Source of the DNA: Chrysomallon squamiferum
Lineage: Eukaryota; Mollusca; Gastropoda; Neomphalida; Peltospiridae
Length of the DNA: 64,000 nt
Direction: 5' to 3'
NCBI GenBank assembly: GCA_012295275.1
Contig: CM022672.1
Location: forward strand, 9,067,404 to 9,131,403
In this document: positions 23,272 to 34,979 of the stretch, one piece after another
How positions within the stretch are numbered: the stretch's first letter is position 1
Layout: each line of letters opens with the position of its first letter
Translations under genes and position numbers: made by a program
Notes under the pieces: model-generated
What the model saw: only the letters and a program-made list of their open reading frames with translations
Told to the model about the DNA's origin: nothing
The model's database searches: none

Positions 23272-24395
23272 TCACACTGCCTGACAGATGAAAGAATTAT
23301 TAGTAGAAATATTGTGAGTCTTTGTACAATACCCTATCAGTTTATCACGTATTGAGGGCAAAGTCAAAAAGAAAATCAGTGGATCGGTAAAAGCGTTTAA
23401 GAGCGCCAAGATACCACCAGTATAAAGATTGTCAATAGATTCTGGATCACGAATTATGTTTCCGAATTGTATCGTAGATGGTATGCTGGTTGATGAATGA
23501 GTCAAAGTCAGAATGCCAACAATTATTGTAGCAACTAATTCTTTAGACTGACGTTTAGGAGCCTTTTTTCTTGTGGTCCTCTCATTGCCTTTCTCAGCCC
23601 ACGCTTTCCTTAGTGTGCAGTTGTTCGAGTTGTCACCAAAGGTGTTTGATCCTGGTTGCTGAGTTTCATTGGCATCCTCTTCAATCTTGTAGACTCCTGA
23701 AGTTAAGTTTGGATGATTTCTGTTAGTTTCTACTTGTCGACTAACATCAATTTTTTTCCTTTTCAGATACAAACTGAAAAGTTTGTAGATAGATAAAGCA
23801 TACAGTAACAAGCTTGCTGAATAGTTAAATGAGCTCACTATTAAAAGAACTTAGATGTGATTGTAAACAGTGCTAATATAGATCTGAATCTACATATTGT
23901 AGGCGTGTCACCATACACAACGTGGTCTATCACCATAAACACCGTCCATCCAAGAGTAAGAATAATCCAGATGAATAGAACAACGACAATAGTTTTACGT
24001 TTTGTAAATAATTTCGAGAGATCAGGGGTTCTTCCAATGCTGTACAGAGAAACTGTTCGCATGATATTTATCAACAATATCTGACTTGTACTAATAAGTA
24101 CAAGGTGAATGAGAAAAAACATGACAAATGTACACAAAACTGGACTGACTTCTTTCGATGATGTGCTTGCTACGTACATAACTATGGTCATGAATGAAAT
24201 CCCGTTCAAGCAATGCAAACTGTCACTTAACGAAAGCGAAATTAATGTCACGTATATGGAATGCTTAGCCATAACATTCTTTTTCACTATCAAAATACAC
24301 ACTGCAATGTTTTCCACTAGGACTGTAAAGTACAAAATAATGATTGTTATAGTTATGGAATCGGAAGGAGGTGAAACCTCGTATGTCAGATTCAT
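23272..24395 (-). pseudogene. Class A GPCR copy split by a one-base deletion; mosaic of two neighbours
   Basis: Two minus-strand frames, 23841-24395 (184 aa, N-terminus to start of TM5) and 23272-23838 (TM5 to C-terminus), together cover a whole receptor of about 372 codons. At the junction the intact 29 kb gene reads TTTTTTTACATAGTGAGC; here it reads TTCTTTTAATAGTGAGC, one base shorter, which gives an immediate TAA. All other landmarks are intact (N1.50, D2.50, MRT, W4.50, TM6 proline, DPLIF). The first about 75 codons are almost identical to the 14.7-15.9 kb gene and the rest to the 29 kb gene, so the copy is recombinant. It carries a longer tail (NISTNNSFICQAV) than the 29 kb gene. It is either a very young pseudogene, a segregating null allele or an assembly error. 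Confidence 0.85.
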
Positions 24396-25975
24396 GTCGT
24401 GGTTTATGAGTATCCTAATTTAAATCTCGGGAAAGGTCTGACCGAGGTCAAATAAATGTTCACAGAAAGTGTTTAGAGTAGTTGAAATTCGTTTTTCAAA
24501 TAATTATCCTGCCAGTGACGGGAATCCTTTCTGGAAATACGTTCCTGTTGCAAGTGTACGTCGTATGTCAGGTTACTTCTAGACTTGTTGTTGACGTTTC
24601 CTTAAGATATTAATCCTGAAAAAAGCAAATGTTTAATGAACATGCAGAACCATTTTAACTAAGTAAAATTACTTGCTCTTTACGTTTTATTATTCATGGG
24701 GAAAAAATAAAAAATAAATAAATAAACAAAAAAGAAAGAAAAAAAATAAAATAAATAATAATAATAAAATAAATAAAGAAAGAAAACAGAAAGAAAAAAA
24801 AAGAAAAAAGAAGTACATTTTGAATATGATTATTGAATAAACGCTCTACAAAGATTTTAACGGTCTTTTTTAATGTCAGCTAACAGTAAGTATAAAATAT
24901 ATCTTACAATAGAGACTTGCTGTAAAAATTATACATATAAAGTCAAAATATATATTAATTTAATAACAATCAAATCAACAATCTCCTTTTTTTTTTTTAA
25001 AGCAGCAGTAATCTATACAGTGCTGTTGTCTAAAATTCGCATTTTTATGTGACAAAACAATAAAAAGTAAGATGTAAGAAAATAGATTCAATATTAATTC
25101 ATTAAGGTTGTTAACACTTTATTCAACCCCCACAAAATAGATTTAACAATACTGATATAAAACAATTTAATAAACTGAATTATTAAACTTATACAAGTAA
25201 CTAAATTTGATCTTAATCATATAACAGATTTTCATCACAAAGCTGGTAAGGCCTGATTACATTTTTCTTAGTGTTATATTTTAATCAATACACCTGTGAT
25301 TTATAATTTAACAAACATTATGTATTTCTCTATAACAGTAGAAATTTTAAGAATTATCTATGTTTTAAGATAAATAAATAAACTCAGTATTTTTAAATTC
25401 TGTTTTTCTATATTCACTGAAATCGTCATTTGTTACAAAAAAAAAGATTATACATGTCTCTAGTGTACTATTTTTGTTACATTTAGTAAAAGTAAGAAGT
25501 CAACTTACATTATTGCTGTATTTAGTCAGATGCTGCAATATTCACTGAAATTCAGCTTACATCATCCACATAATAAGACGTTTTGTGATGACGACATCGC
25601 CTACACCACAAACACCTCGACGACAGTAACAACAACAATTACAACTGCCAGAAGATTATATATGTTTTCAAAATGTAAGTCACTATGTGTCTTTTAGCGC
25701 AGCGAAAAAAATAAAAATAAAAAAAAAATAAAATAGAATATTTAAGATCAAAAGAAATATTTCAATTATATGTCAATCATTATTTTATCAAACAACCTAA
25801 TGTTATTTCAATTCCTTAATCAGAACGAAAAATCAGCTTACCTTCTCTATACTAAAACATTTAATTTGAACATATCCAGTAGAACTCGCATTAAAATCAA
25901 TTTGTCGGAGAAAAAAACAAAATTCTTTACAGTGAATAAAAGGTCTGTTTCTGGACAACAGCGTACCGATGTTTG

Positions 25976-26009
<34 letters not shown>

Positions 26010-26027
26010 ATACACAAGTATTTGAAA
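24396..26027 (-). repeat. Duplicated 5' flank, copy B
   Basis: This is the near-identical counterpart of 15871-17400. It carries an A-rich insertion at about 24700-24850 and ends in an (ATT)n tract plus ACACAAGTA, after which the sequence switches abruptly at about 26027 to a copy of the receptor 3' flank. Confidence 0.85.
24615..24635 (-). other. Putative 5' UTR splice acceptor of the 23.3-24.4 kb copy
   Basis: On the minus strand the sequence reads ATTTGCTTTTTTCAG followed by GATTAATATC: a pyrimidine tract ending in CAG about 220 bases before the ATG. The same site in the 14.7-15.9 kb gene has CAT in place of CAG. Confidence 0.45.
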
Positions 26028-26373
26028 TCGTGATTATTATTACTACTATTATTACTGTTGTTGTTAGTTCTGATGTTGGATTTAATGACCTCGATGATGA
26101 CGACATTGATGATGATGATGACAATAATAATAATTATATCAAGCTTTTTTTTGATTTGGGATAATGTGACATAAAGCAATAATTATTTTAATAAATTACT
26201 TTGCTGATTATTGATTATGTATCAAAGATTCAAAACCATGTTAGATCCTTCACAAAAGTGAAAGGTTTATCGATAAATACTGTCTATTGAAAGAAATATT
26301 AGTCGCTAGTTGTTATATGACCTGCGTGAAGCCACCACTAAATACATTATTGTTATTTCACATTGCCTGACAG
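26027..26373. repeat. Truncated duplicate of the receptor 3' flank
   Basis: This is a copy of 22944-23287, including the last codons of the receptor tail (TGCCTGACAG), and then similarity is lost. It therefore marks the remains of another tandem unit whose coding part is missing. Confidence 0.85.
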
Positions 26374-27779
26374 TAGAAATAATTATTAATTAGAAAATGT
26401 GATATTAATGAAATAAAACTACATTAACTTTCAAAAACAAATCAATATTAATAATAAACATAACAATAACAATAACAATAACAATAATAATAATAGTAAT
26501 GATAATAATAATACAGAAATAAGTAAATGAAAAAAAATCAATTACTACTGCTACTACTACTACTACTACCACTACTACTACTACTACTACTAATAATATT
26601 GAAAACATAGATCAAAGTGTAAATTAAATTAAAAAGATCAAGAAATGAAAAGAAAAGAAAAGAAAAGAGAAAAAAGTAATGAAATTAAAAAAAGAAAAAA
26701 AAAATAGAGTAAAAAGAGAAAACAAAATCCTTTGAAAGAGTCTTGTTTGTGTGAATAGTTTTCGTCATGAAACGTTGTTACAGGTAATTTTAATTAGAAT
26801 GTGTTTTTCTAGGAGTCCAGATGAATGACTTGTATGTCAGTGTTGGAGAGATGGCTGCTGCTTATTGGGTTGCAAGATCATTTATCTACTATGCACTGTT
26901 CAGATTGTTTCATATTGCTCCATCGTAATTCCTTTCATATCTAAAATGCTTTTTCTTCTTCTTCTTCTTTTTCTTCTTCTTCTTCTTATTATTATTTTGT
27001 CAATTCTATAGTGATACAGAATTCTGATTCTTATTCCATTTTAGCTCGGTTTCATTTCATGAAGTGTTACAAAAGCATATGATAGTGTTGTCGTTGTCAT
27101 TGTCGTCGTCGTTGTTGTTATCTGCTTCAAGCAAAGAAAATGTATGACTTTTTTAAAGTTAATTATTTAACGCAAACATTACTCTGTTATTTATTACTAT
27201 TTTTTAATAGCATATGAATCCGTGCTCTGGTATGTGTATATACTTCTAAAAAATAATCCTTATGATTCTTTTGCTTTAAGTATTTCTTATTTGGATTCCA
27301 TATAAACAAAGAAATTAGCACACTTATGTTAGCAATAACAACAACAACAACAACAAAAATGTTTATTTAAACCTGTATATGATACTGCTATTAAATTGAC
27401 AGGAAATTTTAATAATAAAATAGTTATTATACATATATTTACATCTAAAAGAGTAGAAACGATTATATATTTGCTTTCTTTTATCTCTTAAGGAAAACAC
27501 TAATAAACTATTATTATTCAATCAGAATTTGCGCTTTCTCTTCCGTGATCCGTAATAGAATATTTTAGTATTATAATCCCAGTGAAATCATTACGTTTTT
27601 AATCACCAGTGACGTAAATACGTTGGTTGATTACAGTGTATTATGAATGTAAATAGTTTTGTCAAATATATTTTTGTTCTCTGTTATATTTGACGCGAAT
27701 TTATTTGATAAGCGTAAAAATAGAACATCATGATATCATAAAGTAAACTTGATAATATATATTTTAATTGTGAAATGTC

Positions 27780-27869
<90 letters not shown>

Positions 27870-28500
27870 ATTTCTCTTTGGTAAAACAGCCGATACTATG
27901 TAATTATTTTAATAATGGCTGTATTTGTTAACAGTTACTATAATATTAGTATATTTATATTTGGTTTAGTGTTTCTTGAAAAGCTGGGGTTAAACAAAGT
28001 AAATATTTTCCTCCATCTTCATTTTGTATATTTATATTTTATGAGAATTTTGCAATTAAGAATAAAGCAGATACGTTAGGTTTAGTTCAGGAATTTTTAT
28101 TTTTAGTTAGAAAACATAATGACATAATTATCAGTTGTTGACTTCTTATTAACAACAGAATAATTTGATGAACCAAATATATATCCAGAGAATAATCGAT
28201 CTTGGAAAGTTAATATTTTCAAACATGGAAATATTCAAAGATAAATCAATTAGGAAGCAGAAACAGACAAAACATTGTGAATCCGGATTAGTTTTAAGTA
28301 AATAAAATGCTTTTAAAGATATAACTCTAAAATCAGCAAGGGTTTAAAATAGTGTATTTACAGACATTTAATAATTCTAATGAACATTATGCTGATTGAT
28401 CTTGGAACAAGAACAAATAAAGATTTCTTTTATAAGACAAAATATAATAACTGTTTTTAAACAATATTACGCAATAGCTGTTTTCAAACAATGTGAGATT
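26374..28500. other. Intergenic, microsatellite-rich
   Basis: Contains (CTA)n and (AAC/AAT)n at 26455-26592, A-rich DNA, (TTC)n at 26953-26990 and a long (GA)n tract at 27781-27869. A 35-codon frame at 26821-26928 follows an acceptor-like TTTTTCTAG but resembles nothing I know. No gene was identified. Confidence 0.55.
27781..27869. repeat. (GA)n microsatellite, about 88 bases
   Basis: A pure GA dinucleotide run. The R/E open frame through it is an artefact. Confidence 0.95.
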
Positions 28501-28629
28501 AAGGCTTGGGAAGAAATTCATGCATTTAACGATGTCGTTATAAAACAATGAACTCATTATCCACTAGGGCGTTTGCTTCTTGCTGTCCATTCTCACTAAT
28601 ATCCAACTGAGGATCCCTTCTTTGCCTTG

Positions 28630-29036
28630 TATTCAAGTATTTTATAGTTCTGGAGTTTCTCTCAAGCTGACTGAAATTGTTTGGGGCTTTATTTTGTAAA
28701 ATGCTGGAAGAGGATTTAATAGAACCTCTAGACAATTTTCCAATTTCGAAACATTGTATTTTCATTAAAAATAATTGAAGTTTCTCACTTTTCAGCATCA
28801 AAAGAACAGCTATTTATTTGGTTTATTATTTGCTTTGGTTTTAGACGAAATCTGACTGTTACAATAAAATATTGTTCTTAAATTCCCAATGCAAATTTGT
28901 TCAAGATGGAATTATGATTACTGAACATTTTAATATTAATAATCTCTTTAGAGAAACATAACAGTGTAATGAATGGAAATGAACAATCTCTGCACTAAAC
29001 GGTTCATCAGAAAACAATATTCTGTTTCATTATGGT
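28630..29036 (-). repeat. Duplicated 3' flank of the 29 kb receptor
   Basis: Blocks here resemble 34980-35198, downstream of the 35 kb receptor. Both contain the sequence around TTCTGGAGTTTCT / TTCTGAAGTTTCT, the GGGGCTTTATTTT / GGAGTTTTATTTT block, and ATAATCTCTT-GAGAAACATAA before the stop codon. The 264-base minus-strand frame at 28538-28801 lies in this flank and I do not regard it as a gene. Confidence 0.6.
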
Positions 29037-30119
29037 TCATGTCTTTGTACAGTGCCCTATCAGTTTATCACGTATTGAGGGCAAAGACAAAAAGAACATC
29101 AGTGGATCGGTAAAAGCGTTTAAGAGCGCCAAGATACCACCAGTATAAAGATTTCCAATAGATTCTGGATCACGAATTATGTTTCCGAATTGTATCGTAG
29201 TTGGTATGCTGGTTGATGAATGAGTCAGAGTCAGAATGCCCACAATTATTGTAGCAACTAATTCTTTAGACTGACGTTTAGGAACCTTTTTTCTTGTGGT
29301 CCTCTCATTGCCTTTCTCAGCCCACGCTTTCCTTAGTGTGGAATTGTTCGAGTTGTCACCAAAGGTGTTTGATCCTGATTGCTGAGTTTCATTGGCATCC
29401 TCTTCAATCTTGTAGACTCTTGAAGTTAAGTTTGGATGATTTCTGTTAGTTTCTACTTCTCGACTAACATCAATTTTTTTCCTTTTCAGATACAAACTGA
29501 AAAGTTTGTAGATAGATAAAGCATACAGTAACAAGCTTGCTGAATAGTTAAATGAGCTCACTATGTAAAAAAACTTAGTTGTGATTATAAACAGTGCTAA
29601 TATAGATCTGAATCTACATATTGTAGGCGTGACACCATACACAACGTGGTCTATCACCATGAACACTGCCCATCCAAGAGTAAGAATAATCCAGATGAAT
29701 AGAACAACGACAATAGTTTTACGTTTTGTAAATAATTTCGAGAGATCAGGGGTTCTTCCAATGCTGTACAGAGAAACTGTTCGCATGATATTTATCAACA
29801 ATATCTGACTTGTACTAATAAGTACAAGGTGAAACAGAAAAAACATGACAAATGTACACAAAATTGGACTGACTTCATTCCATGAAGTGCTTGACACGTA
29901 CAGAACTATAGCTATGTATGAAATCCCGTTCAAGCAAACCAGACTATCAGTTAATGAGAGAGAAATTAATGCCACATATATCGAATGCTTAGTCATAACA
30001 TTCTTTTTGATTATTAAAATACATACTGCGATATTTTCTATGAGAGCTAGAAAGTAAAACACCACAAGAGGTATTGTCAAAGAATAGGCTGGGGTTGGAA
30101 TCTCGTTTGTTGAATTCAT
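29037..30119 (-). CDS. Class A orphan GPCR, 360 aa
   Basis: An uninterrupted frame with all seven helices: TM1 about 13-38 (N29), TM2 47-72 (D58), TM3 85-112 (C88, R113 in MRT), TM4 134-156 (W143), C168 in extracellular loop 2, TM5 174-208 without the usual proline, intracellular loop 3 about 210-285 ending in basic RKKVPKRQSKEL, TM6 286-310 (P306, with Ser at the tryptophan-switch position), TM7 325-346 (DPLMF at 338-342). The short tail ends CTKT. Counting back from R113, Cys falls exactly at 3.25 and Leu at 3.32, so no aminergic Asp. One N-terminal sequon (NST). A CAG acceptor stands about 190 bases upstream. This is the closest relative of the 3' three-quarters of the mosaic copy at 23.3-24.4 kb. 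Ligand and G-protein partner unknown. Confidence 0.9.
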   Translation of the reverse strand: MNSTNEIPTPAYSLTIPLVVFYFLALIENIAVCILIIKKNVMTKHSIYVALISLSLTDSLVCLNGISYIAIVLYVSSTSWNEVSPILCTFVMFFLFHLVLISTSQILLINIMRTVSLYSIGRTPDLSKLFTKRKTIVVVLFIWIILTLGWAVFMVIDHVVYGVTPTICRFRSILALFIITTKFFYIVSSFNYSASLLLYALSIYKLFSLYLKRKKIDVSREVETNRNHPNLTSRVYKIEEDANETQQSGSNTFGDNSNNSTLRKAWAEKGNERTTRKKVPKRQSKELVATIIVGILTLTHSSTSIPTTIQFGNIIRDPESIGNLYTGGILALLNAFTDPLMFFLSLPSIRDKLIGHCTKT

Positions 30120-30308
30120 GCTGTAATTTACAAAAACACGTAAAGTATCAGATTCAAAATGATTTCGTTCTTCCTTTTATAATACAGTCAGTTTTCTGAA
30201 TGCATCCATGATTAATGCTGAAGTCTCTGTTTTAAGATAATTCTGGATATAAAGATTATTTATGGATTCATGAAGCTTTCTTTTTTATTCCTTCTTTAAG
30301 GTATTTAA

Positions 30309-30335
30309 CCTGAAAAAAAGAAAACGAAACAACAT
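30309..30335 (-). other. Putative 5' UTR splice acceptor of the 29 kb receptor
   Basis: On the minus strand GTTTTCTTTTTTTCAG is followed by GTTAAATACCTTAAAG. The homologous position in the 19.8-20.9 kb pseudogene has lost the CAG, and the 35 kb gene keeps a CAG (exon base 36587). Confidence 0.5.
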
Positions 30336-30822
30336 CAGTTATTTGTTGTAATATACAAATTATCATCCTCCATTCTAGTTCATACTTTAATTTTGTTAGT
30401 TTTTATGTTAAAATAAGTACTCAAAAGTTTTAATTTTGTTCGTGTTTGATTGTAGACAGAAATATATATATTACAGAATTGTATAATACAACACGAATAT
30501 TTGAGTATTCTTGAGTTAATAAATATTTTAAAACCCCATTTGTTTAAAATAGTAAATATATTATTATATAAAAAATGAAATATTTAAGTATAAATAAAGA
30601 TGTGACTTTAAAAAGCAACATATTTAAATTTATATTAAGTCACTTGAACATAATTCTTTCAAAAATAAGAAAAGATACCAAACTGAAGAATAACCACAAT
30701 ATTCCATTTTAACAACTGAAGAGTACATAACAGAATTTACCTTTCAAAAAGCACCTCAGAAATAAATGATCGTGACAATAATCCTTTCACGAAAAAAACC
30801 CAACTCTTCCTTAATTGTATTA

Positions 30823-30929
30823 GGATAGGATAGGAAAAAAATTAACGTGCTAATCAGAGCAAGCTGTTGTGAAGCACGTCTGCGACGGGCACGCTTTCTG
30901 ACAGGTCAGCGGGCGTGTACGTCGCAGAA
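30823..30929. other. GC-rich two-hairpin islet between 12-bp direct repeats
   Basis: TTAATTGTATTA occurs at 30811-30822 and again at 30930-30941, bracketing 107 bases. Inside, ACGTGCT (30845-30851) pairs with AGCACGT (30873-30879). Immediately next, TCTGCGACG (30879-30887) pairs with CGTCGCAGA (30920-30928), with further inner pairing CACGC/GCGTG and CTGA/TCAG around a CAGG loop. One side has a GGATAGGATAGGAAAAAAA stretch. The layout suggests an inserted structured element, possibly a retroposed small RNA or a short SINE. No tRNA A or B box was recognised. Confidence 0.6.
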
Positions 30930-31994
30930 TTAATTGTATTACCGTCTTTAGCTTTTTATACTTTTCTCAAACTGAAGAATCGGTTTTGGCTTGCTGATGA
31001 TTATATCACGTGTCAAAAAACAGTGCAGAAATAGATTATGACGCCCAGTCAGTTCTTAACAAGAAAAAGCTGAAAGTCTCTGCTTTTATATGATTCGTGA
31101 GTCTTCCAGTGGACCTATGAATAACGTATATTAATAATTAAGTAAATGAACTGATTTTTTTTAAAAACACAAAAGTAATTTACCTATGAGTTTGCAAAGG
31201 CAGGGCTAATATTTATGGTGGCATTGGATTACAAGGTAAACAAGTGAAAGAACGATGACTTTTTTACATTCTCTTTTCAGTTAGACAGGTTTTCTTTGTG
31301 TTTATTATGGTTTTCTTAAATAGGAATTCAATACAGTTAATGGGATCCTGATATCTAATAATTATACATCTACATGAAAAAAGGTAATCCGTCCATAAAA
31401 GTGTCTAGCACATGAGTGCTAATGATAATATAATATATATTCTTTCTCTGACAACTGAATGTAGAAATGTCAGACCGCTGTGTGGGAGATTATCAATAGT
31501 GACGATCCCATGTTAGGATGATTATTCTGAGAAAAAGTAAATCTGACATTATATACTGTTTGAAAATACTGTATGCATGTATGTTTGTGTATGTGTGTGT
31601 GTGTGTGTGTGGCTGTGTGCGTGTGCGTGTAAACTGAATTAAAGTAATCTTGATTATACTCAGTTTTTTTATACAGATTTTGCTACTATTGTTTTGATGC
31701 TTCAGATGTATGTACACAGATAACAATAATGAATTAATGAATTTATAATGAAATATCAGTATATTTTGTAACGAAGGAATATTTTTATTGTTATGGAGTA
31801 GTCGAAGAAGATTTCTGTTACATAGGTTCTCTTATTAAATAGGCATTTTCGCTTGAATAAGTTAATTTCTTTTGTCCTGTCCAAAGGTAAAAGTCAGTAA
31901 CGATATTCGTATTCAGAACAAACAAAAGTAGGTTTAAAGAAATATAACTCGCTAGTACGTTATAAAAATGTAGTTATCTATCTTAAATAAATAA

Positions 31995-32035
<41 letters not shown>

Positions 32036-32400
32036 TAAATAAAATAAAATAATAATAAAAAATAAATTGCTGGTAAACACCTAAGTCTAAATCATAATTT
32101 ATAATATGTACAGATTTTCTTAAGCACTTTTCTAATTACCTGTTCCATCCAGCTATTATTATACTAATTTTGCAATTTGTCTTGCTACATATCATTTACA
32201 CAGGCTGATCAGAAAACATCTTTTAACGAATATTTTGGACAGCTCATTGCTGTCTTTCCAAAAATGATTCATTTACTCCTGTGTTGTTTTAAAGAAAATA
32301 ATTTAAAATCTCTTTCCTTTTTATGTATATATTACTATTTCGTAGAAACATCAGTAATGATAATTTTACAAAACCATTTTAAAAACAAATCTACTGAATG

Positions 32401-34979
32401 AAATAACAAAATATTATTGATTTCTAATCTTCTTACCTTTCATCTATGTTCAGTATACATAATATACAATTACAAAACTGCCTTAGGATTTTCGTATATC
32501 AATATGGTTAATACTGAAAGATATGTTTATCTTGTGTCCTCTGTGAAATCTTCAGCACACCTACATGTAATTTCCAAAGACGAATATCGGCAGTCAGTTT
32601 ATGTCAAATAAGGATCGAATTACTGATTAGAAGAAATATATTATCAAAAGAAAATTATATACATTTTCAGTTAAAAAATTTACAATTATAATAATAAAAA
32701 TTAATTAATTAATAACAACAAAAAAGTAAACAAACAATCACACAAAGTAATAAATACATAGATAAATCAACAGATAAATAAATAGACAGATAAACAAACA
32801 AATAAAAAAAAAAAAAAAAAAAAAAATTCTGAAAATCCACCGATCAGACTTGTTTATGTTGCTTTTCATCGACTGAATGTTATTACAGATATTTTATCGG
32901 AATAATAATCGTTTTGCCTTTTTGTAATCACGACAAATCAATAGTTATAACCTCGGCATGATCAATTCTGTCATTTATGTTATGAAAAGTAGAGTTCTCT
33001 GTTGGCTATACATGTGACGTATTGTCACTCTTTTATTTTGAGATCTTCGCTGAACAGTTATAAAATAATAATTGTTAGTATCGTACAACTAATATTGGTG
33101 TGGTTCTGAATTTATTATTTTTGTAGCTGTTTAGTTTTGTAATTTACTTTATTGTGTTCGGATAGCTTTCCATTGGTATACTGTAATAAGAATAGAAAAG
33201 AAAAAAGGTTATACACGCAGACCTAAATAGATATGTACATACATACATTTATATACATACATGCATAAACTTACCTAAATGCATACATATATTCATACAT
33301 ACGTTAACACAGATATTTATAGATACAAACCTACGTATATGCATACATTCATAAACATACATAAATACATTCATATATAGGAATATACCTACATATACGT
33401 ACATAAACGTAAACAGATATATACATGTATAAGGATATAGCTACATATATTAAAAAATTCACAAGTACAGTCATACATATATAAATATATACATATACAT
33501 AATTATATACATATATACATATGTAATATACATATTCATATACATATTTACATAGACATATACAAATATACATATACAGCTTATAAAACAGCATATAAAA
33601 CATTTTCAGTAATGGTGACAAATAACAATTTAGTTTTATTCTGTGCTAATCTTTTAGCAAATCTCATCTCTACACAAAATTGATAGACTGTAAATATAAT
33701 TTAATTTCCTGTCAGAGAAAACAGGATTTAATTGAGATATTTCATTAAGTGTAGACAGTGAAACCATGATACGGTGATATACAACAGTACTGTATTTCAA
33801 AATAAAATATTTTTGTTACGTACTAGACTGACTCTTATTGAACGCAAAGATACATCGAAGATGAGATGGTTACAAAAGCATTTGCAATCAATATCAGTCT
33901 CGAAGATGAGATGGTTACAAAAGCATTTACAATCGTTATCAGTCTGGCTACAAAAAACGTTCGTTATAGATTTTATGTTCCTGAATGCATCTTCAGTAAG
34001 CGTAGCCACCACACTCGTTCATTCGGTTCTAATTGCTGTTTAGTGCTGTTCAGTCGACTGTCACTTACGTCAAGAATAAAATCTGAGTAAGTTTATCTCA
34101 ATTTTACTGTTGAGATCGCTATCCAAAGAATGTTCCCACTTTACAAAAATGTATTGTATTGCAAATCCAGTTTTGTCATCAAAAATTAATATTAGATTTG
34201 TATATATAACCACATAATTAACGTTTTTTTTTCTAATAAGAATGCTATGATATACTAAAATTAATAGTCGTTGATAAATAATCTTAACTGTTTCTACTTG
34301 GATGTTAATTTATATAATACAACAACACATTGACTTATTATTTACAATGTCCAAAAGCCAATGGTCTTTCTAACATCTGCATTTCAAGAAGGAGCGAGTC
34401 CCAGGATCTAACCAGCAAATTCTGGTCACTCCATTGCCCTCAACATCCATGGTCGTTTTTTTCCTCTAAACTCGTTGGTTAGACAGTCAGGATCGAATAT
34501 TTTGTCCGTGTCTCGGCAAAGAATCTGTTCAGTGTTTTGCATTCAGACATTTTTTTATTAGCAAAGTTAGTGTAGATTAAAACTAACAACAACAGAGATA
34601 AAGGAAAACATTAAAAATGTTCCAGTTTATTGAAACATGAACTAAAACCAATTAATTACTACAGATATAATTACTGAACTAATACTGGCAGACAAAACAC
34701 TGAAATGAAGTTTTACAATTTACAAATACATTTGTATGAGATGAATTTCAGTGGTTGGAACGCAGTGTTAATGCGAAATAGAACACAGGATCAAGCCATC
34801 TCACCGCTAATTCCAGTTGTAACTTCGGTCATTGACTGTTAATGATAGGCTTAAATGTAGGTGTGCACTGTCTGCGAGAAGGTGCTGCAAAACTGTTTTG
34901 CCGCTAAGCATAAAACACACAATACATTCATTACATATCCACTCAGAAAAATTTGACATCCGGCAGAAGATTTGCCTTG
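32401..34979. other. Intergenic, no gene seen
   Basis: AT-rich sequence with an A-rich tract at 32690-32826, about 400 bases of degenerate (CATA)n at 33210-33600, and unique-looking DNA at 34340-34560 of unknown nature. Short open frames (for example 32417-32611) have no recognisable domain. Confidence 0.55.
33856..33945. repeat. 45-bp tandem duplication
   Basis: A 45-bp unit beginning CGAAGATGAGATGGTTACAA occurs twice head to tail (33856-33900, 33901-33945) with four or so differences. The unit length is a multiple of three, so the frames stay open, but no gene is evident. Confidence 0.85.

Larger units (their letters stand above)
30120..32400 (-). other. 5' flank of the 29 kb receptor, paralogous to the 35 kb flank
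   Basis: Scattered blocks are shared with 36312-37900: TTATTTGTTGTAATATACAAA near the acceptor, the segment around AGATTATG-CGC-AGTTCTTAA at about 31035, and a strong block at 32126-32290 (TTTTGCAATTTGTCTTGCTA, GATCAGAAAACATCTTTTAAC). The last may be the promoter or first exon of these genes; this is inference. (GT)n lies at 31590-31612 and (AT)n at 31996-32032. Confidence 0.55.

Noticed and set aside
23830-23850. Programmed ribosomal frameshift at TTCTTTTAATAG joining the two receptor halves
   Set aside because: No recognised slippery heptamer or downstream structure; comparison with the paralogue shows a simple one-base deletion.
28538-28801. 87-codon minus-strand frame downstream of the 29 kb receptor
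   Set aside because: It lies in the duplicated 3' flank; the paralogous flank at 35 kb does not keep the frame as far as I can follow.
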